Origin: Pseudomonas sp. MUP55
Lineage (GTDB): Bacteria; Pseudomonadota; Gammaproteobacteria; Pseudomonadales; Pseudomonadaceae
NCBI RefSeq assembly: GCF_034043515.1
Contig: NZ_CP138214.1
Coordinates: forward strand, 3,100,001-3,164,000
Direction of reading: 5' to 3'
Length of the DNA: 64,000 nt
Both the position numbers and the translations under genes were made by a program. The notes under the pieces are model-generated. The model was not told the DNA's origin, did not search any database, and worked only from the letters and a program-made list of their open reading frames with translations. Position 1 is the stretch's first letter; every line of letters starts with the position of its first letter. This document shows, one piece after another, positions 53,107 to 61,832 of this stretch.

Positions 53107-55063
53107 AAGCGACCGCCGTGCAAGACGTACGACCGTCACTCGCCAGCACCGGCAACTCCCGACGCAACACCCAGAGCGTGACCGCTTTGGGCAATATCCT
53201 CGCCAGCCGGATCAACCAGCGCATAGGCCACGGGAACATGTAATCCCAGCGCTGGCTGCGCATGGCAAACAGCATATGCTCGACGGCCGCCGCCTCCGAT
53301 ATTTCCAGCGGCGCGGGCATGCCATCATTTGCTGTCTGAGCGGTCGCGACAAAGCCTGGGTAAAGGGACAGAAACCGGATCCCGCGGCCGCCGAACTCGA
53401 TCCGGCAGGTGTCGATAAGCAAGCGCAGCGCCCCTTTGGCGGCGCTGTAAGGGCCTTGAAGGGTCACGCCCAGGAACCCCGCCAGGGAGTTGGTGCACAC
53501 AACCAATCCCTGTCCCTGGCGGCTCATCTGCTCCAGGGCCGGGAACAGATAGTTGACCACCACATCGTAGTTCGAGCGCATATACCCGGTGACATCAGCG
53601 GCTTTCATCTCACGCATATCCAGCGCGGGCGCGCCGCCGGCGTTAAGCACGACCACATCCAGACGACCATATAACTCGACAATTTCATCCACGAGACCGG
53701 CCGCCGCCTGCTCATCCAACGCATCCACTGCCCAGACCAGGCATTTGCCCCCCTGAAGCGCGACTTCCAGTTGCAGGTCATTGAGCAGCTGTTTGCGCCG
53801 GGCCGTGGCCACTACCCAGGCGCCTTCCTGCGCCAGACGCACCGCAAGCCGCCGCCCCATGCCGGAGGACGCGCCCACTACCAGCACCACCTTGCGCGCA
53901 AAACTGACGCGCTCGCTCGCAGGGCACTGGCGCAGCAAACCAACCAGCGTCAGTGCGATCAATGAGAACACGGCACTGACCAGCAACACGTACTCGGCGT
54001 TGTCTCCCGCCACCCACTGAGACGCCACCAAGGGCCCGAAGGCGCATCCCAGCAGTTGCATGCCTGGCACCAGCGCCGCTATCCGCCCAGAGCGATCAAG
54101 CTGCAGCGCGATACGTACCTGGAAAGGCGTCAACATCAGCCAGATCAAGCCAAACGCGCCGCACAACATCAGGAATAACCTGACGCCCATATCGGCAGAG
54201 AAATACATGGCCAGTGCGATGCTGCCCAACAGCAATGCGGCAACTGCCAACAACGAAAAATCCGAGACCCGCCGTACCAAGACAATCCCCAAGCACCCAC
54301 CCACCACTTGCATAACCAGGGTACCGGAGATGAGTAGTTGTGAATTTTGTGCGTCAAGCCCCACGTATTGGCTTAACGGCTCAAGGTAAGCCCAAAGCCC
54401 GCCAATGGCACTGAGCTGCATAAAGACCAACCCCAACAACAGCAGGTGGTTAAGGCCCCAGCTGAAACCGCCCTCATCCGTTCGCTGTGCCTGCTGACAG
54501 GCCAGCCGAACAGGCTGCCACCGGACCAACAGCAAAGAAGCTGCCGTCAGTGCCCCCAAAAACACAAAGCCATAAGACGATGTGCTCTGAATAGGCAGTA
54601 CCCAATACGCCAGCACCGCAGCGGCCAACGCCTGGCCAAGGGTTTGCACCACCATGAACACACCCGCCACGCGGTCAGGTGCAGGACCCTGGACGATCAG
54701 GTTCACGGTCCCCCATAACAGCAAGCCTTCGGCCAACCCGGCCAAAGCCCTCGTCAGTGCCAGTGCGCCATCACCGGTAGTGTTGGCGGTGATCATGTCC
54801 AAACCCGATGCCGCCAGAATGGCCACGACCGTAATCAGGCGCAGGCTGAACACCGAGCGCAACAAGTCGCCCAGGACAACGCCCAACCCCAGCGAGAGAA
54901 TTTCGCCCATCGCGACCAAACCGACGCCTTCAAGCGAAAGCCGGTTTTGCGCCAGCAACTCTCCCAGGAGCAAGGGTTGCAGCCCTACCATGAGCACGGC
55001 GATCGAGCCCAGCGCCAAGGCCGCGCTCAGGTGTTTACGGGAAACAGCGGACGACATGTGCAT
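53087..55063 (-). CDS. MFS transporter fused to a short-chain dehydrogenase
   Basis: A 658-residue chimera in a single uninterrupted frame. Residues 1 to about 380 form a 12-helix major facilitator (SLEGVGLVAMGEILSLGLGVVLGD, LTRALAGLAEGLLLWGTVN, GALTAASLLLVRW). A short linker (CPASERVSFARK) leads to a complete SDR from about 385: VVLVVGASSGMGRRLAVRLA (NAD(P) motif), VVVLNAGGAPALD, then catalytic Ser and Tyr-Lys in VVCTNSLAGFLGVTLQGPYSAAKG. Fusion of a transporter with its dehydrogenase would couple uptake or export to a redox step. It is the last gene of the kinase-aldolase operon, 24 bases after the pseudo-aldolase. I know no characterised protein with this architecture. No frameshift or repeat at the joint is seen. 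Confidence 0.85.
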   Translation of the reverse strand: MHMSSAVSRKHLSAALALGSIAVLMVGLQPLLLGELLAQNRLSLEGVGLVAMGEILSLGLGVVLGDLLRSVFSLRLITVVAILAASGLDMITANTTGDGALALTRALAGLAEGLLLWGTVNLIVQGPAPDRVAGVFMVVQTLGQALAAAVLAYWVLPIQSTSSYGFVFLGALTAASLLLVRWQPVRLACQQAQRTDEGGFSWGLNHLLLLGLVFMQLSAIGGLWAYLEPLSQYVGLDAQNSQLLISGTLVMQVVGGCLGIVLVRRVSDFSLLAVAALLLGSIALAMYFSADMGVRLFLMLCGAFGLIWLMLTPFQVRIALQLDRSGRIAALVPGMQLLGCAFGPLVASQWVAGDNAEYVLLVSAVFSLIALTLVGLLRQCPASERVSFARKVVLVVGASSGMGRRLAVRLAQEGAWVVATARRKQLLNDLQLEVALQGGKCLVWAVDALDEQAAAGLVDEIVELYGRLDVVVLNAGGAPALDMREMKAADVTGYMRSNYDVVVNYLFPALEQMSRQGQGLVVCTNSLAGFLGVTLQGPYSAAKGALRLLIDTCRIEFGGRGIRFLSLYPGFVATAQTANDGMPAPLEISEAAAVEHMLFAMRSQRWDYMFPWPMRWLIRLARILPKAVTLWVLRRELPVLASDGRTSCTAVAFKNTSA

Positions 55064-55087
55064 GGCGCTACACCTCTTGAAGGGTTT

Positions 55088-55708
55088 TCAGTAACCACGG
55101 TTTTCCGGCGGAATCTCGCCTCGGGCAAAACATTGCGTCGCGCGTTTTTCATCTTTCATCAGTCGGCCATTGGCAACCAGCACCACCCACCAGGGCAACA
55201 GTGTCATCTTGGCGCCAGACGCTTTGGCGAGAGTGAAGGCCTTGGCGCACTTTTCAAACAGCTGTGCGTTCAGCACCATCCGGGTCCCGGTAGTACCCAG
55301 GGCGACCGGCACGCCCTTGATCAACAGTGCATTACCACCGCGCTGCAAGGCAGGGGCAATGTCCTGGACAGAAGCAGCCGGCACCCCCATATGGCCAATA
55401 TGCCGAGCTTGCTCATCAAATAAAATCGGCACCACCCCGCCAAAGTCCACCAGGCTCCAGGCGAAATCGCCCCCGCCCACCAGAACGGCCCCCACATCGG
55501 CCCGCGCGCGATAGATCGCATGATGGGTCTGGCTGTCGCCCATGACATGTACCGGCCAGTCGACACGCGTGGGGGCCGCGTCATCCAGCCGCCCCCACCA
55601 CATGCATTCCCTGCCCGGTATGCGCAAGGAAATGCTGCTACCCGCGCCCACCAGGCCGACCAGTCGCTGCCGAAGCTCCAGCCATTGTTGCCGCAGTACA
55701 TCGTGCAT
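55088..55708 (-). CDS. Class II aldolase-fold protein lacking metal ligands (likely pseudoenzyme)
   Basis: A 206-residue protein whose text follows class II aldolase/adducin proteins: GAGSSISLRIPGRECMWWG corresponds to GNISVR-type phosphate binding and HHAIYRARADVGAVL to the segment before the zinc site. The His-x-His of that site, however, is replaced by VGGGD, and the third His region (NHG) is replaced by IKGV. Zinc can therefore not be bound as in a normal aldolase. GAGG nine bases before ATG 55708 sets the start. It lies 10 bases after the PLP enzyme gene. It may be a partner or regulator of the active aldolase two genes upstream, or may have a new activity. Confidence 0.7.
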   Translation of the reverse strand: MHDVLRQQWLELRQRLVGLVGAGSSISLRIPGRECMWWGRLDDAAPTRVDWPVHVMGDSQTHHAIYRARADVGAVLVGGGDFAWSLVDFGGVVPILFDEQARHIGHMGVPAASVQDIAPALQRGGNALLIKGVPVALGTTGTRMVLNAQLFEKCAKAFTLAKASGAKMTLLPWWVVLVANGRLMKDEKRATQCFARGEIPPENRGY

Positions 55709-55718
55709 CGCGCTCACC

Positions 55719-57200
55719 TCACACCAGTTGGAAAACGGCGTCGAATCGCTCGAGCGCATCGTCGATGACTTCGTCTGTATCAGCCAGGCTGGTATAGATC
55801 CGACTACCCGCCAGCGTGATCAACCCATGCGCCGTATAAGCAGCGCCCATTTCTTCCATCATGTGCTTGCGCGACTTGGCTTCATTGCGTGCTCGCAGCA
55901 ATTTGAGCGGATTACTGGTGTCCAGCAACAGCACGCCGGACGTTTGCAGATGCACGATCGAGCCCATGTTGTAGGCCACGTAGGGCAAGCCACGGCGGTT
56001 GATGATTTCCTCAAGCCCCTTGCGCATACGGTCGCCGGCGCGCCCCGCCAGGGCCGGTGCGTTCAGTTTGCGCGCCTCGACCAAGGCGTAATAGCCCGCC
56101 ACGCAGGACAACGGGTTGGCCGACAGCGTACCGCCGACAAACGCCCGGCGTGCCGAGGTGCCGATACCACCGGCCAGCAGTTGCATGACATCTCTGCGCC
56201 CTCCGATCGCCCCGGCCATGGGGTAGCCGCCGGTCAGGCATTTACCCAGCACGGTAATATCGGGCATCACGTTGAAATAGCCTTGCGCGCCACCCAGGCC
56301 GGCACGGAAACCGGTGACCACCTCGTCGAAAATCAGCAGCGTGTCGAACTCGTCGCAGAGCTTGCGCAGTTGACGATTAAAGTCCGGATGCACCGGGCGC
56401 GTACCGCTTTCGGGGCCAAAGGGCTCCACCATGATCGCCGCCGTTCCGCCGCGCAGACGGTTGATCTGCAAGCGACGGCGTAGCGCATCCAGATTATTCG
56501 GCGGGCTCTCCTGGGTGTGGGCGGTGGCGCCGCGTGGAATGCCGACAGCCTCCATACGCCCGGTGCCCGGCAAGCGCATGCCATACACCAACTGGTCACT
56601 CCAGCCGTGATAAGCGCCGCCGATCTTGATCACCCATTTCTTGCGGGTATAGGCGCGCGCCAGGCGCACTGCTGCCATGACAGCTTCGGTGCCGGAGCCC
56701 AGCAGGCGCACCATATCCACGCCGGGCATCACTTCGCAGACCAGTTGCGCCAGCTTCACCTCATATTCATGCAGCAGGCCGGTGACCGGGCCGCAGTCGT
56801 CGAGAATCCGATTGACCTGCTCGCGAATGGCCGAATGGTTGGAGCCCAGCAAGGTCGGCCCACCGGCCTGCAGGAAATCGATATAGCGGTTGCCGTCCAC
56901 ATCGGTCAGGTGCGCACCCTTGGCCTGGGCAATGGCGAGTGGAAAGGGATAGTTGAAGGCGAGGTTATGCTGGACGCCACCCGGGATATATTTCTTGGCC
57001 TCCTCAGCGAGCCGTCTGGACCCCTGGCAACGCTCGTCGAAGTAGCCCATGACCTTGCTCAGCGCGTCGCGCTTCAAGGGGCGAATCGGCTGCTTGACCA
57101 GCGCATCGAAACGTCGATACAGGGAGTCAACGTCAGGCCAGTGCGAAACCGCTGAATCTGCCGAGGCAGGTAATGTGACGGGATCAAGAGGCTTGTTCAT
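55719..57200 (-). CDS. Class III PLP aminotransferase, glutamate-1-semialdehyde aminomutase-like
   Basis: A 493-residue fold-type I PLP enzyme. It has LLGSGTEAVMAAVRLARAYT, GGAYHGWSDQLVYGM, LLIFDEVVTGFRAGLGG and the PLP lysine Lys320 in TVLGKCLTGGYPMAGAIGGR. The PGGVQHNLAFNYPFPLAIAQAKG and GSNHSAIREQV texts place it with the GSA 2,1-aminomutase branch, though its N-terminal 70-residue extension is longer than HemL. It is not the housekeeping HemL because of this extension and its operon. It could transaminate or shift the amino group of a sugar-like aldehyde produced by the aldolase. Overlaps the aldolase stop by four bases. Confidence 0.85.
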   Translation of the reverse strand: MNKPLDPVTLPASADSAVSHWPDVDSLYRRFDALVKQPIRPLKRDALSKVMGYFDERCQGSRRLAEEAKKYIPGGVQHNLAFNYPFPLAIAQAKGAHLTDVDGNRYIDFLQAGGPTLLGSNHSAIREQVNRILDDCGPVTGLLHEYEVKLAQLVCEVMPGVDMVRLLGSGTEAVMAAVRLARAYTRKKWVIKIGGAYHGWSDQLVYGMRLPGTGRMEAVGIPRGATAHTQESPPNNLDALRRRLQINRLRGGTAAIMVEPFGPESGTRPVHPDFNRQLRKLCDEFDTLLIFDEVVTGFRAGLGGAQGYFNVMPDITVLGKCLTGGYPMAGAIGGRRDVMQLLAGGIGTSARRAFVGGTLSANPLSCVAGYYALVEARKLNAPALAGRAGDRMRKGLEEIINRRGLPYVAYNMGSIVHLQTSGVLLLDTSNPLKLLRARNEAKSRKHMMEEMGAAYTAHGLITLAGSRIYTSLADTDEVIDDALERFDAVFQLV

Positions 57201-57874
57201 GATGGGGTCTCGGAGGAAGGGTGAGTATCGCCAGCACTGGAACGCACCAGGGCGTCGACCAGGCGTGCCAAGGCGGCAGGTGACTGCGGCTGGTTGCGGG
57301 ACTGCAGGGTGATTTGGCGCAGCAGATAGTCACGGCAGAATGTTTCGAGGTCCTCAATGCGCGCGAGGGTCGTCTCGATATCCGGGCCGCAGCAGAGCAC
57401 GCCGTGATTGCGCATCAGGTATGCGTTGTAATCCCAGCGAATGGCTCGGCCGAACTTGCCGGCCAGCCAATTGGAGCCGGACGGCGCGTACCCTACCAAT
57501 GGAATATGTTTGCCCAACGAACCCCACAGCTGCGGGTCCTGTACATCCAGCGACTCACCGAGCAAGGTGCAGGCACTGGCCACGGGTTGATGCGTATGGA
57601 TGCTGCACTGCACGTCCGCACGCGCACGCAGGACTGTCGCGTGCAGCCCGCTCTCGACCGAAGGCTCACGCTCACCCGAGAGCTGCGCCAGATCCTTGAG
57701 GCGCAGCACACAGACATCCTGCGGGCGCATGCTGAAATAGTCGGTGGCCGACGGTGTGACAGCGATGTGCTGGGCGTCGATGCGCAACGCAAGGTTACCT
57801 CCCGTCGCCGCAAAAAAACCGCGCCGACACAGATGCTGCGACAGTTCGACGATTTGTTGTTGAACACGACTCAT
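57197..57874 (-). CDS. Class II aldolase/epimerase (fuculose-phosphate aldolase-like)
   Basis: A 225-residue zinc aldolase. GNLALRI is the phosphate-binding motif, SIHTHQPVASACTLLG carries the metal-binding His-x-His, LMRNHGVLCCGPD the third His, and SVESGLHATVLRARADVQ holds the catalytic Glu. It should cleave or epimerise a phosphorylated keto-sugar (or sugar acid) made by the kinase upstream. It overlaps the kinase stop and the aminotransferase start by four bases each, so the three are translationally coupled. Confidence 0.87.
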   Translation of the reverse strand: MSRVQQQIVELSQHLCRRGFFAATGGNLALRIDAQHIAVTPSATDYFSMRPQDVCVLRLKDLAQLSGEREPSVESGLHATVLRARADVQCSIHTHQPVASACTLLGESLDVQDPQLWGSLGKHIPLVGYAPSGSNWLAGKFGRAIRWDYNAYLMRNHGVLCCGPDIETTLARIEDLETFCRDYLLRQITLQSRNQPQSPAALARLVDALVRSSAGDTHPSSETPS

Positions 57875-59499
57875 GAAGCAGTCTCCTGTGTGGGGTTCAG
57901 GCGTCGATAAAGCGGCGCGAGGCGCTTGCGCACCTCCTGGAATGTGGCGAATTGATCGTCGTACAAAGCACGACTGGCACGGGAGGGTTCAAACAGGCGA
58001 TGCGGGCGCTTGAGGCTCGGCAGGTCGTGGAACTGCAGCTTGCCCAAACCCACTGCCGCAATGAACGCAGCACCGCGAGCGTTGGTCTGAATTGCGTTTT
58101 GAGGCTGATGAATAACGCGTCCGCAGACGTCAGCCATGATCTGGCACCACACGTCCGACTGAGCGCCGCCACCGGTGGCCACGATCACGTCGCTGGGCTG
58201 GCCGAGAAAGCGCGAGAACGGTTCGAACATCCAGCGAGTATTGAGCGCTACCCCTTCCATGAAGGCGCGGATGATGTCTTCTCTTGAGTGCTCCAGCTTG
58301 AGATTGAACAAACCTGCGCGCAGGCTAGGATCGCTGACCGGCGAACGTTCACCGCACAGCCACGGTGTGTAGATCAACCCTCGCGATCCAGGCGGCACCC
58401 GAGCGGCAATGCGGTCGAGCAAGGCGTAGACGTCCGGCTGCTGCTCATCGCTGAGCAGCTCATCCGGGTGGTACAACACCTTGTCGCGCAGGAAGGAAAG
58501 GTTTGCGCCCGCCGCCGACTGCGTGGCCATCGCCAGGTAGCGGCCATTGACAGCACTGGGCACTGCCGCAATTTGGTGGCGCACGCTGGTTCGCTTGAAC
58601 GGGACGTGTGCGCCCACCCAGGAAGAGGTACCCAGATAGAGGTGTGGGGCAAAGTCACTGACCGTGGCACCAACGGCCACTGCCGAGGTATCGACAGCCC
58701 CTGCCACGACTTGCGTGGTGTGCGCCAATCCCAGCGCCTCGGCGAGCTCCGGGCGCAACGTGCCGATGACATCCGTGGAGCGAACCAGCTCAGGCAGTTT
58801 GCCGGCGTCGATCCCCAGGGCCTTGACCAGGCCGTCGTCGTAGCGGATGCGATGTGGGTCGCGGTTGTCGGTGATCCAGGCCGTCAACATCGAGTCGCTG
58901 GTAGCGCAATAGCGACCTGAAAGGCGCAGGTTCATGTAGTCGAGCACGTTGAGGAACTTGTGGGTCCGCTCATAGCGCTGCGGCTCGTGATCAAGGATAT
59001 AGGCCATGTGCCCGGCTGAATCCATGCCGGACAACGAGGCGACACCTCCGGTCAGACGCAGTGAGCGCCAGAGTTTGAGCGGCCCGTACCCTGCCAGGCT
59101 GAACCGCCCTCCCCCCATGCGTTTTTTAACCGCGCCGGCTCCGCGCTTGTCCAGCCATAACATCGCCCCCCCTATGGCAGCGCCGTCCCGGTCCACGCAC
59201 ACCGTGCCTTCACCCTGCGTTGAACAACACACGGCAATCACCTGGCGCCGCCGGACGGGATCGGCGCCGAGCAGCTCGCTGGCGCCGCGCATAAAGGCAT
59301 TCCACCAATCGTGCGGGTCTTGCTCGACACTCGGGCCGTTCACATGCAGCGCAACACTGTGAAACGCCCAGGCTCGTATTTCACCCTCCAATGTAACCAG
59401 GGCGCACTTGCAACCGGAGGTGCCAAGGTCCACCGCGAGGACGAGTTGCTCCAGACCGGTGGCCGCCTGAAGCGTCCGGGATAAGAAAAGCGAAGTCAT
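57871..59499 (-). CDS. FGGY-family carbohydrate kinase (xylulokinase-like)
   Basis: A 542-residue sugar kinase. The N-terminal phosphate motif VLAVDLGTSGCKCALVTLEG starts near residue 21, the catalytic region WNAFMRGA and AVCCSTQGEGTVCVDRDG follow, and the C-terminal FGGY signature region GVALNTRWMFEPFSRFLGQP and IVATGGGAQSDVWCQIMADV is intact. It should phosphorylate a pentulose, tetrulose or sugar-acid substrate, the entry step of the operon's pathway. It is the third gene, 10 bases after the TorF-like porin. The exact sugar is not deducible. Confidence 0.87.
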   Translation of the reverse strand: MTSLFLSRTLQAATGLEQLVLAVDLGTSGCKCALVTLEGEIRAWAFHSVALHVNGPSVEQDPHDWWNAFMRGASELLGADPVRRRQVIAVCCSTQGEGTVCVDRDGAAIGGAMLWLDKRGAGAVKKRMGGGRFSLAGYGPLKLWRSLRLTGGVASLSGMDSAGHMAYILDHEPQRYERTHKFLNVLDYMNLRLSGRYCATSDSMLTAWITDNRDPHRIRYDDGLVKALGIDAGKLPELVRSTDVIGTLRPELAEALGLAHTTQVVAGAVDTSAVAVGATVSDFAPHLYLGTSSWVGAHVPFKRTSVRHQIAAVPSAVNGRYLAMATQSAAGANLSFLRDKVLYHPDELLSDEQQPDVYALLDRIAARVPPGSRGLIYTPWLCGERSPVSDPSLRAGLFNLKLEHSREDIIRAFMEGVALNTRWMFEPFSRFLGQPSDVIVATGGGAQSDVWCQIMADVCGRVIHQPQNAIQTNARGAAFIAAVGLGKLQFHDLPSLKRPHRLFEPSRASRALYDDQFATFQEVRKRLAPLYRRLNPTQETAS

Positions 59500-59509
59500 A
59501 AAGGTCTAC

Positions 59510-60391
59510 TCAGAAAGTACGCGAAATCGATGCGACCCAACGGTTGTCGTCTGTGGAACGCACATGTCCGTCGTCCTCAGCCATATACAACTCGCGTGCC
59601 CGCGTCTTGGCGGTCACCCAATCAAGCCCCCAGTCGAAACCCCACAAGTGGTGGATCAAGCCGATGTCGTAGTCAGCTGCGCTCGCTTCTGAGAAGTTAA
59701 CGATTTGCTGATAACCGGCATGTAGCTTGAGCGTGGTATTCATCCCGAGTGGGTATTTGTAGTCCACGTCATAGAGCATGCTGCCACGTGAGTTGCGATC
59801 CCCTTTGGCGTAGCACTCCAAGCCCTTGGTGGGGTCGTCACGAAACTGCAACTGAGCCCCACACACGCCGCCGGTATTGGCGCCGCGGTAGGTTTTTGAC
59901 AAAACCCGGGCGATCCGACCTTCAAGCGCCCCGTAGCCGATTTCCACTACGGCAAACTGGCTGTTGTAGTTGGTCGTACGCTCATCGGTGGGGGTGAAGG
60001 TGTCGAAGTCGAATTTGTTCGGTGCCTTGAACTGCGCACCGGGAAACATCTCTGCCGCCAAACCCACGCCGTAGTGCCAGGCCTCGGGATCGCCGAAGCG
60101 ATAACCGCCCGCGAGCAAGACGCCAAGACCATCCCCTTCTGGAAATTGCTTCTTGTTGACGGTGGTGAACTCGGCCAGCGCCACCAAACCTGATTCATGG
60201 GCGACCTGAATCGTGACTCTGGCACCCGGCCGGTTCAACGAATCCGACACGCCTCGGGTCCTGACATCGGACAGGGCCTTGGCCGTCACATCAACTGCAT
60301 AACTGGCCATCTCGTCGGCGAATGCCAGGGATGGGCTGACGATGGGCCACAGCAAAGCGGCCATCAGATAATGGTGTGTCGTTGCACGCAT
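59510..60391 (-). CDS. TorF family putative porin (Gcw_chp type)
   Basis: A 293-residue outer membrane beta barrel. A signal peptide ends near SLAFA (about residue 25), and the protein ends in VASISRTF with the C-terminal Phe needed for barrel insertion. The VTAKALSDVRTRGVSDS start of the mature part and the alternating hydrophobic strands match the Gcw_chp/TorF family of putative porins. GGGAGAGCC precedes ATG 60391. It probably admits the operon's substrate through the outer membrane. It comes 27 bases after the DUF2147 gene and 10 before the kinase. Confidence 0.75.
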   Translation of the reverse strand: MRATTHHYLMAALLWPIVSPSLAFADEMASYAVDVTAKALSDVRTRGVSDSLNRPGARVTIQVAHESGLVALAEFTTVNKKQFPEGDGLGVLLAGGYRFGDPEAWHYGVGLAAEMFPGAQFKAPNKFDFDTFTPTDERTTNYNSQFAVVEIGYGALEGRIARVLSKTYRGANTGGVCGAQLQFRDDPTKGLECYAKGDRNSRGSMLYDVDYKYPLGMNTTLKLHAGYQQIVNFSEASAADYDIGLIHHLWGFDWGLDWVTAKTRARELYMAEDDGHVRSTDDNRWVASISRTF

Positions 60392-60418
60392 GAGGCTCTC
60401 CCACAAGAAAGGTCCGAT

Positions 60419-60844
60419 TTACAAAGTGCAAACCGGTGCAGGAGGCAGTGAGGCAATGCGTTCGAACTGCTCTGTCTTACCGAGAATCTCGGTACCAACA
60501 AAAGCCCGGACATTGAGGTAGCCCTCTTTGACCCGAACGACGCCTTTGTATTTTTTGTGATCGCGCGGATCAAACACCCAACCATCGCGCCAGGCTTGCT
60601 GGTCGAAACGGTCCAGTTGCATGATCTGTACGCCGCAATCGCTGGTAGTGGAAGCCACATCCTTGACCCACACCACCTTTCCACACAACGCGCCGGGCTT
60701 ATCGGCGCAATCGTCGACCTTGACTACCGCATCCTTTTCCGATGTGAGCCATAGGCCCTTGGCCTCCTGTGGACCTGCCGCCGCATAACCGCTGGAAGAG
60801 CACACCAGTGCCAGTGAAAGGAAAAGCCAATGCCGCGCGTTCAT
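60419..60844 (-). CDS. DUF2147 family secreted protein
   Basis: A 141-residue exported protein. A signal peptide ends near YAAAG. The mature part reads GLWLTSEKDAVVKVDDCADK, then CGKVVWVKD, and LDRFDQQAWRDGWVFDPRDHKKYKG, which fits the DUF2147 family of periplasmic proteins of about 140 residues with unknown function. Of three nearby starts I chose ATG 60844 on the basis of AGGTG upstream. It is the first gene of the seven-gene operon, 163 bases from the divergent TetR gene. Confidence 0.8.
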   Translation of the reverse strand: MNARHWLFLSLALVCSSSGYAAAGPQEAKGLWLTSEKDAVVKVDDCADKPGALCGKVVWVKDVASTTSDCGVQIMQLDRFDQQAWRDGWVFDPRDHKKYKGVVRVKEGYLNVRAFVGTEILGKTEQFERIASLPPAPVCTL

Positions 60845-60919
60845 AGTCATCACCTGTATTTTTTGTTTTAAGAGACCGTCACACTAGCGATGCATCGGTT
60901 ATGATAGTCATCGCTACAC

Positions 60920-60935
60920 GATAGTTATAACTACC
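60920..60935. promoter_or_regulatory. Near-perfect palindrome, candidate operator of the TetR regulator
   Basis: gatagttataactacc is a 16-base inverted repeat with one mismatched pair; the central TAGTTATAACTA (60922-60933) is perfect. It sits in the middle of the divergent region, 75 bases from the DUF2147 start and 71 from the TetR start, and a second GATAGT half-site lies at 60903. A TetR dimer bound here could control both directions. Confidence 0.6.
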
Positions 60936-61006
60936 ATTATCAGACTCAGCAACATTTTTTTTCATTTTGATAAGCTGACTCTTCCACCTTTTTTTGCTAG
61001 GTACCT

Positions 61007-61681
61007 ATGGCCAAGCCCAACACTGCCAGCGCCCGCGCCGCTACCGCCGGGAAAGCCCAGGAACACAAGAAACCGCCTGCACAGCAGCGCAGCACGGAGA
61101 CCTACGAGCGGATACTGGTCGCAACCGCACAAACCCTGTGCGACGTAGGAATCGAGCGTCTGTCGACCAACCTGGTATGCGAATGTGCGGGGCTCACGCC
61201 GCCGGCGCTGTACCGCTATTTTCCGAACAAGTACGCGCTACTGACGGTGTTGGGCGAGCGCCTGCTGGAAAAACAGAACGCCCTGATCGACCACTGGATC
61301 ACCCCGCAACTATTGTCCGGCCCGCATGAGGCTTTGGAGTCGGCGCTTGCCGCACTGATCCTGGAAACCTACCGGGTCACCGACTCGACCTTGGGCGGCA
61401 TGTGGATACTCAAGGGGCTGCGCGCGGTACCGGCGCTGGAGCATGTAAGGCTCGACTCCCACCGGCAGGTATCCGGCGCACAGGCAGAAATCCTTGCGCA
61501 GGTGTTCCCCCAGGCAGATCCACAGCAGCTCGCTACCGCCGCCAGAGTGGCGGTGGAAATGATCCACGCGACGATTGAACTCTTGTTTGATGAGTCCCTG
61601 GACCCCCAGAGCGTATGCGCCATGGTCGCCTCGATGATTGTCAGTCATTTGGATCGGTTGGCCCCACCTCCAGTAGCGTAG
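61007..61681 (+). CDS. TetR family transcriptional regulator
   Basis: A 224-residue regulator. A 25-residue basic N-terminal tail precedes the helix-turn-helix (YERILVATAQTLCDVGIERL, then STNLVCECAGLTPPALYRYFPNKYALL), and the ligand-binding domain follows. AGG before ATG 61007 is a modest site. It is divergent from the DUF2147-porin-kinase operon across a palindrome and is the most likely repressor of it; the inducer may be the operon's substrate. The gene converges with the MFS gene at 61833, leaving a 151-base gap with no clear terminator. Confidence 0.88.
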   Translation: MAKPNTASARAATAGKAQEHKKPPAQQRSTETYERILVATAQTLCDVGIERLSTNLVCECAGLTPPALYRYFPNKYALLTVLGERLLEKQNALIDHWITPQLLSGPHEALESALAALILETYRVTDSTLGGMWILKGLRAVPALEHVRLDSHRQVSGAQAEILAQVFPQADPQQLATAARVAVEMIHATIELLFDESLDPQSVCAMVASMIVSHLDRLAPPPVA

Positions 61682-61832
61682 GGAGAGAGGCGCGAACATG
61701 GCCCGTGCCGCCGTCCTCAAGTACTCCGGTCACCCGCAGCGCGCGCAAACACGTGAGGAGTCCTTGGTGAGACGTCGTATTGTTCATCGAGCCCGGATTA
61801 CGGATGGGCTCTGGGCGGTTTGGCAAACCGGA

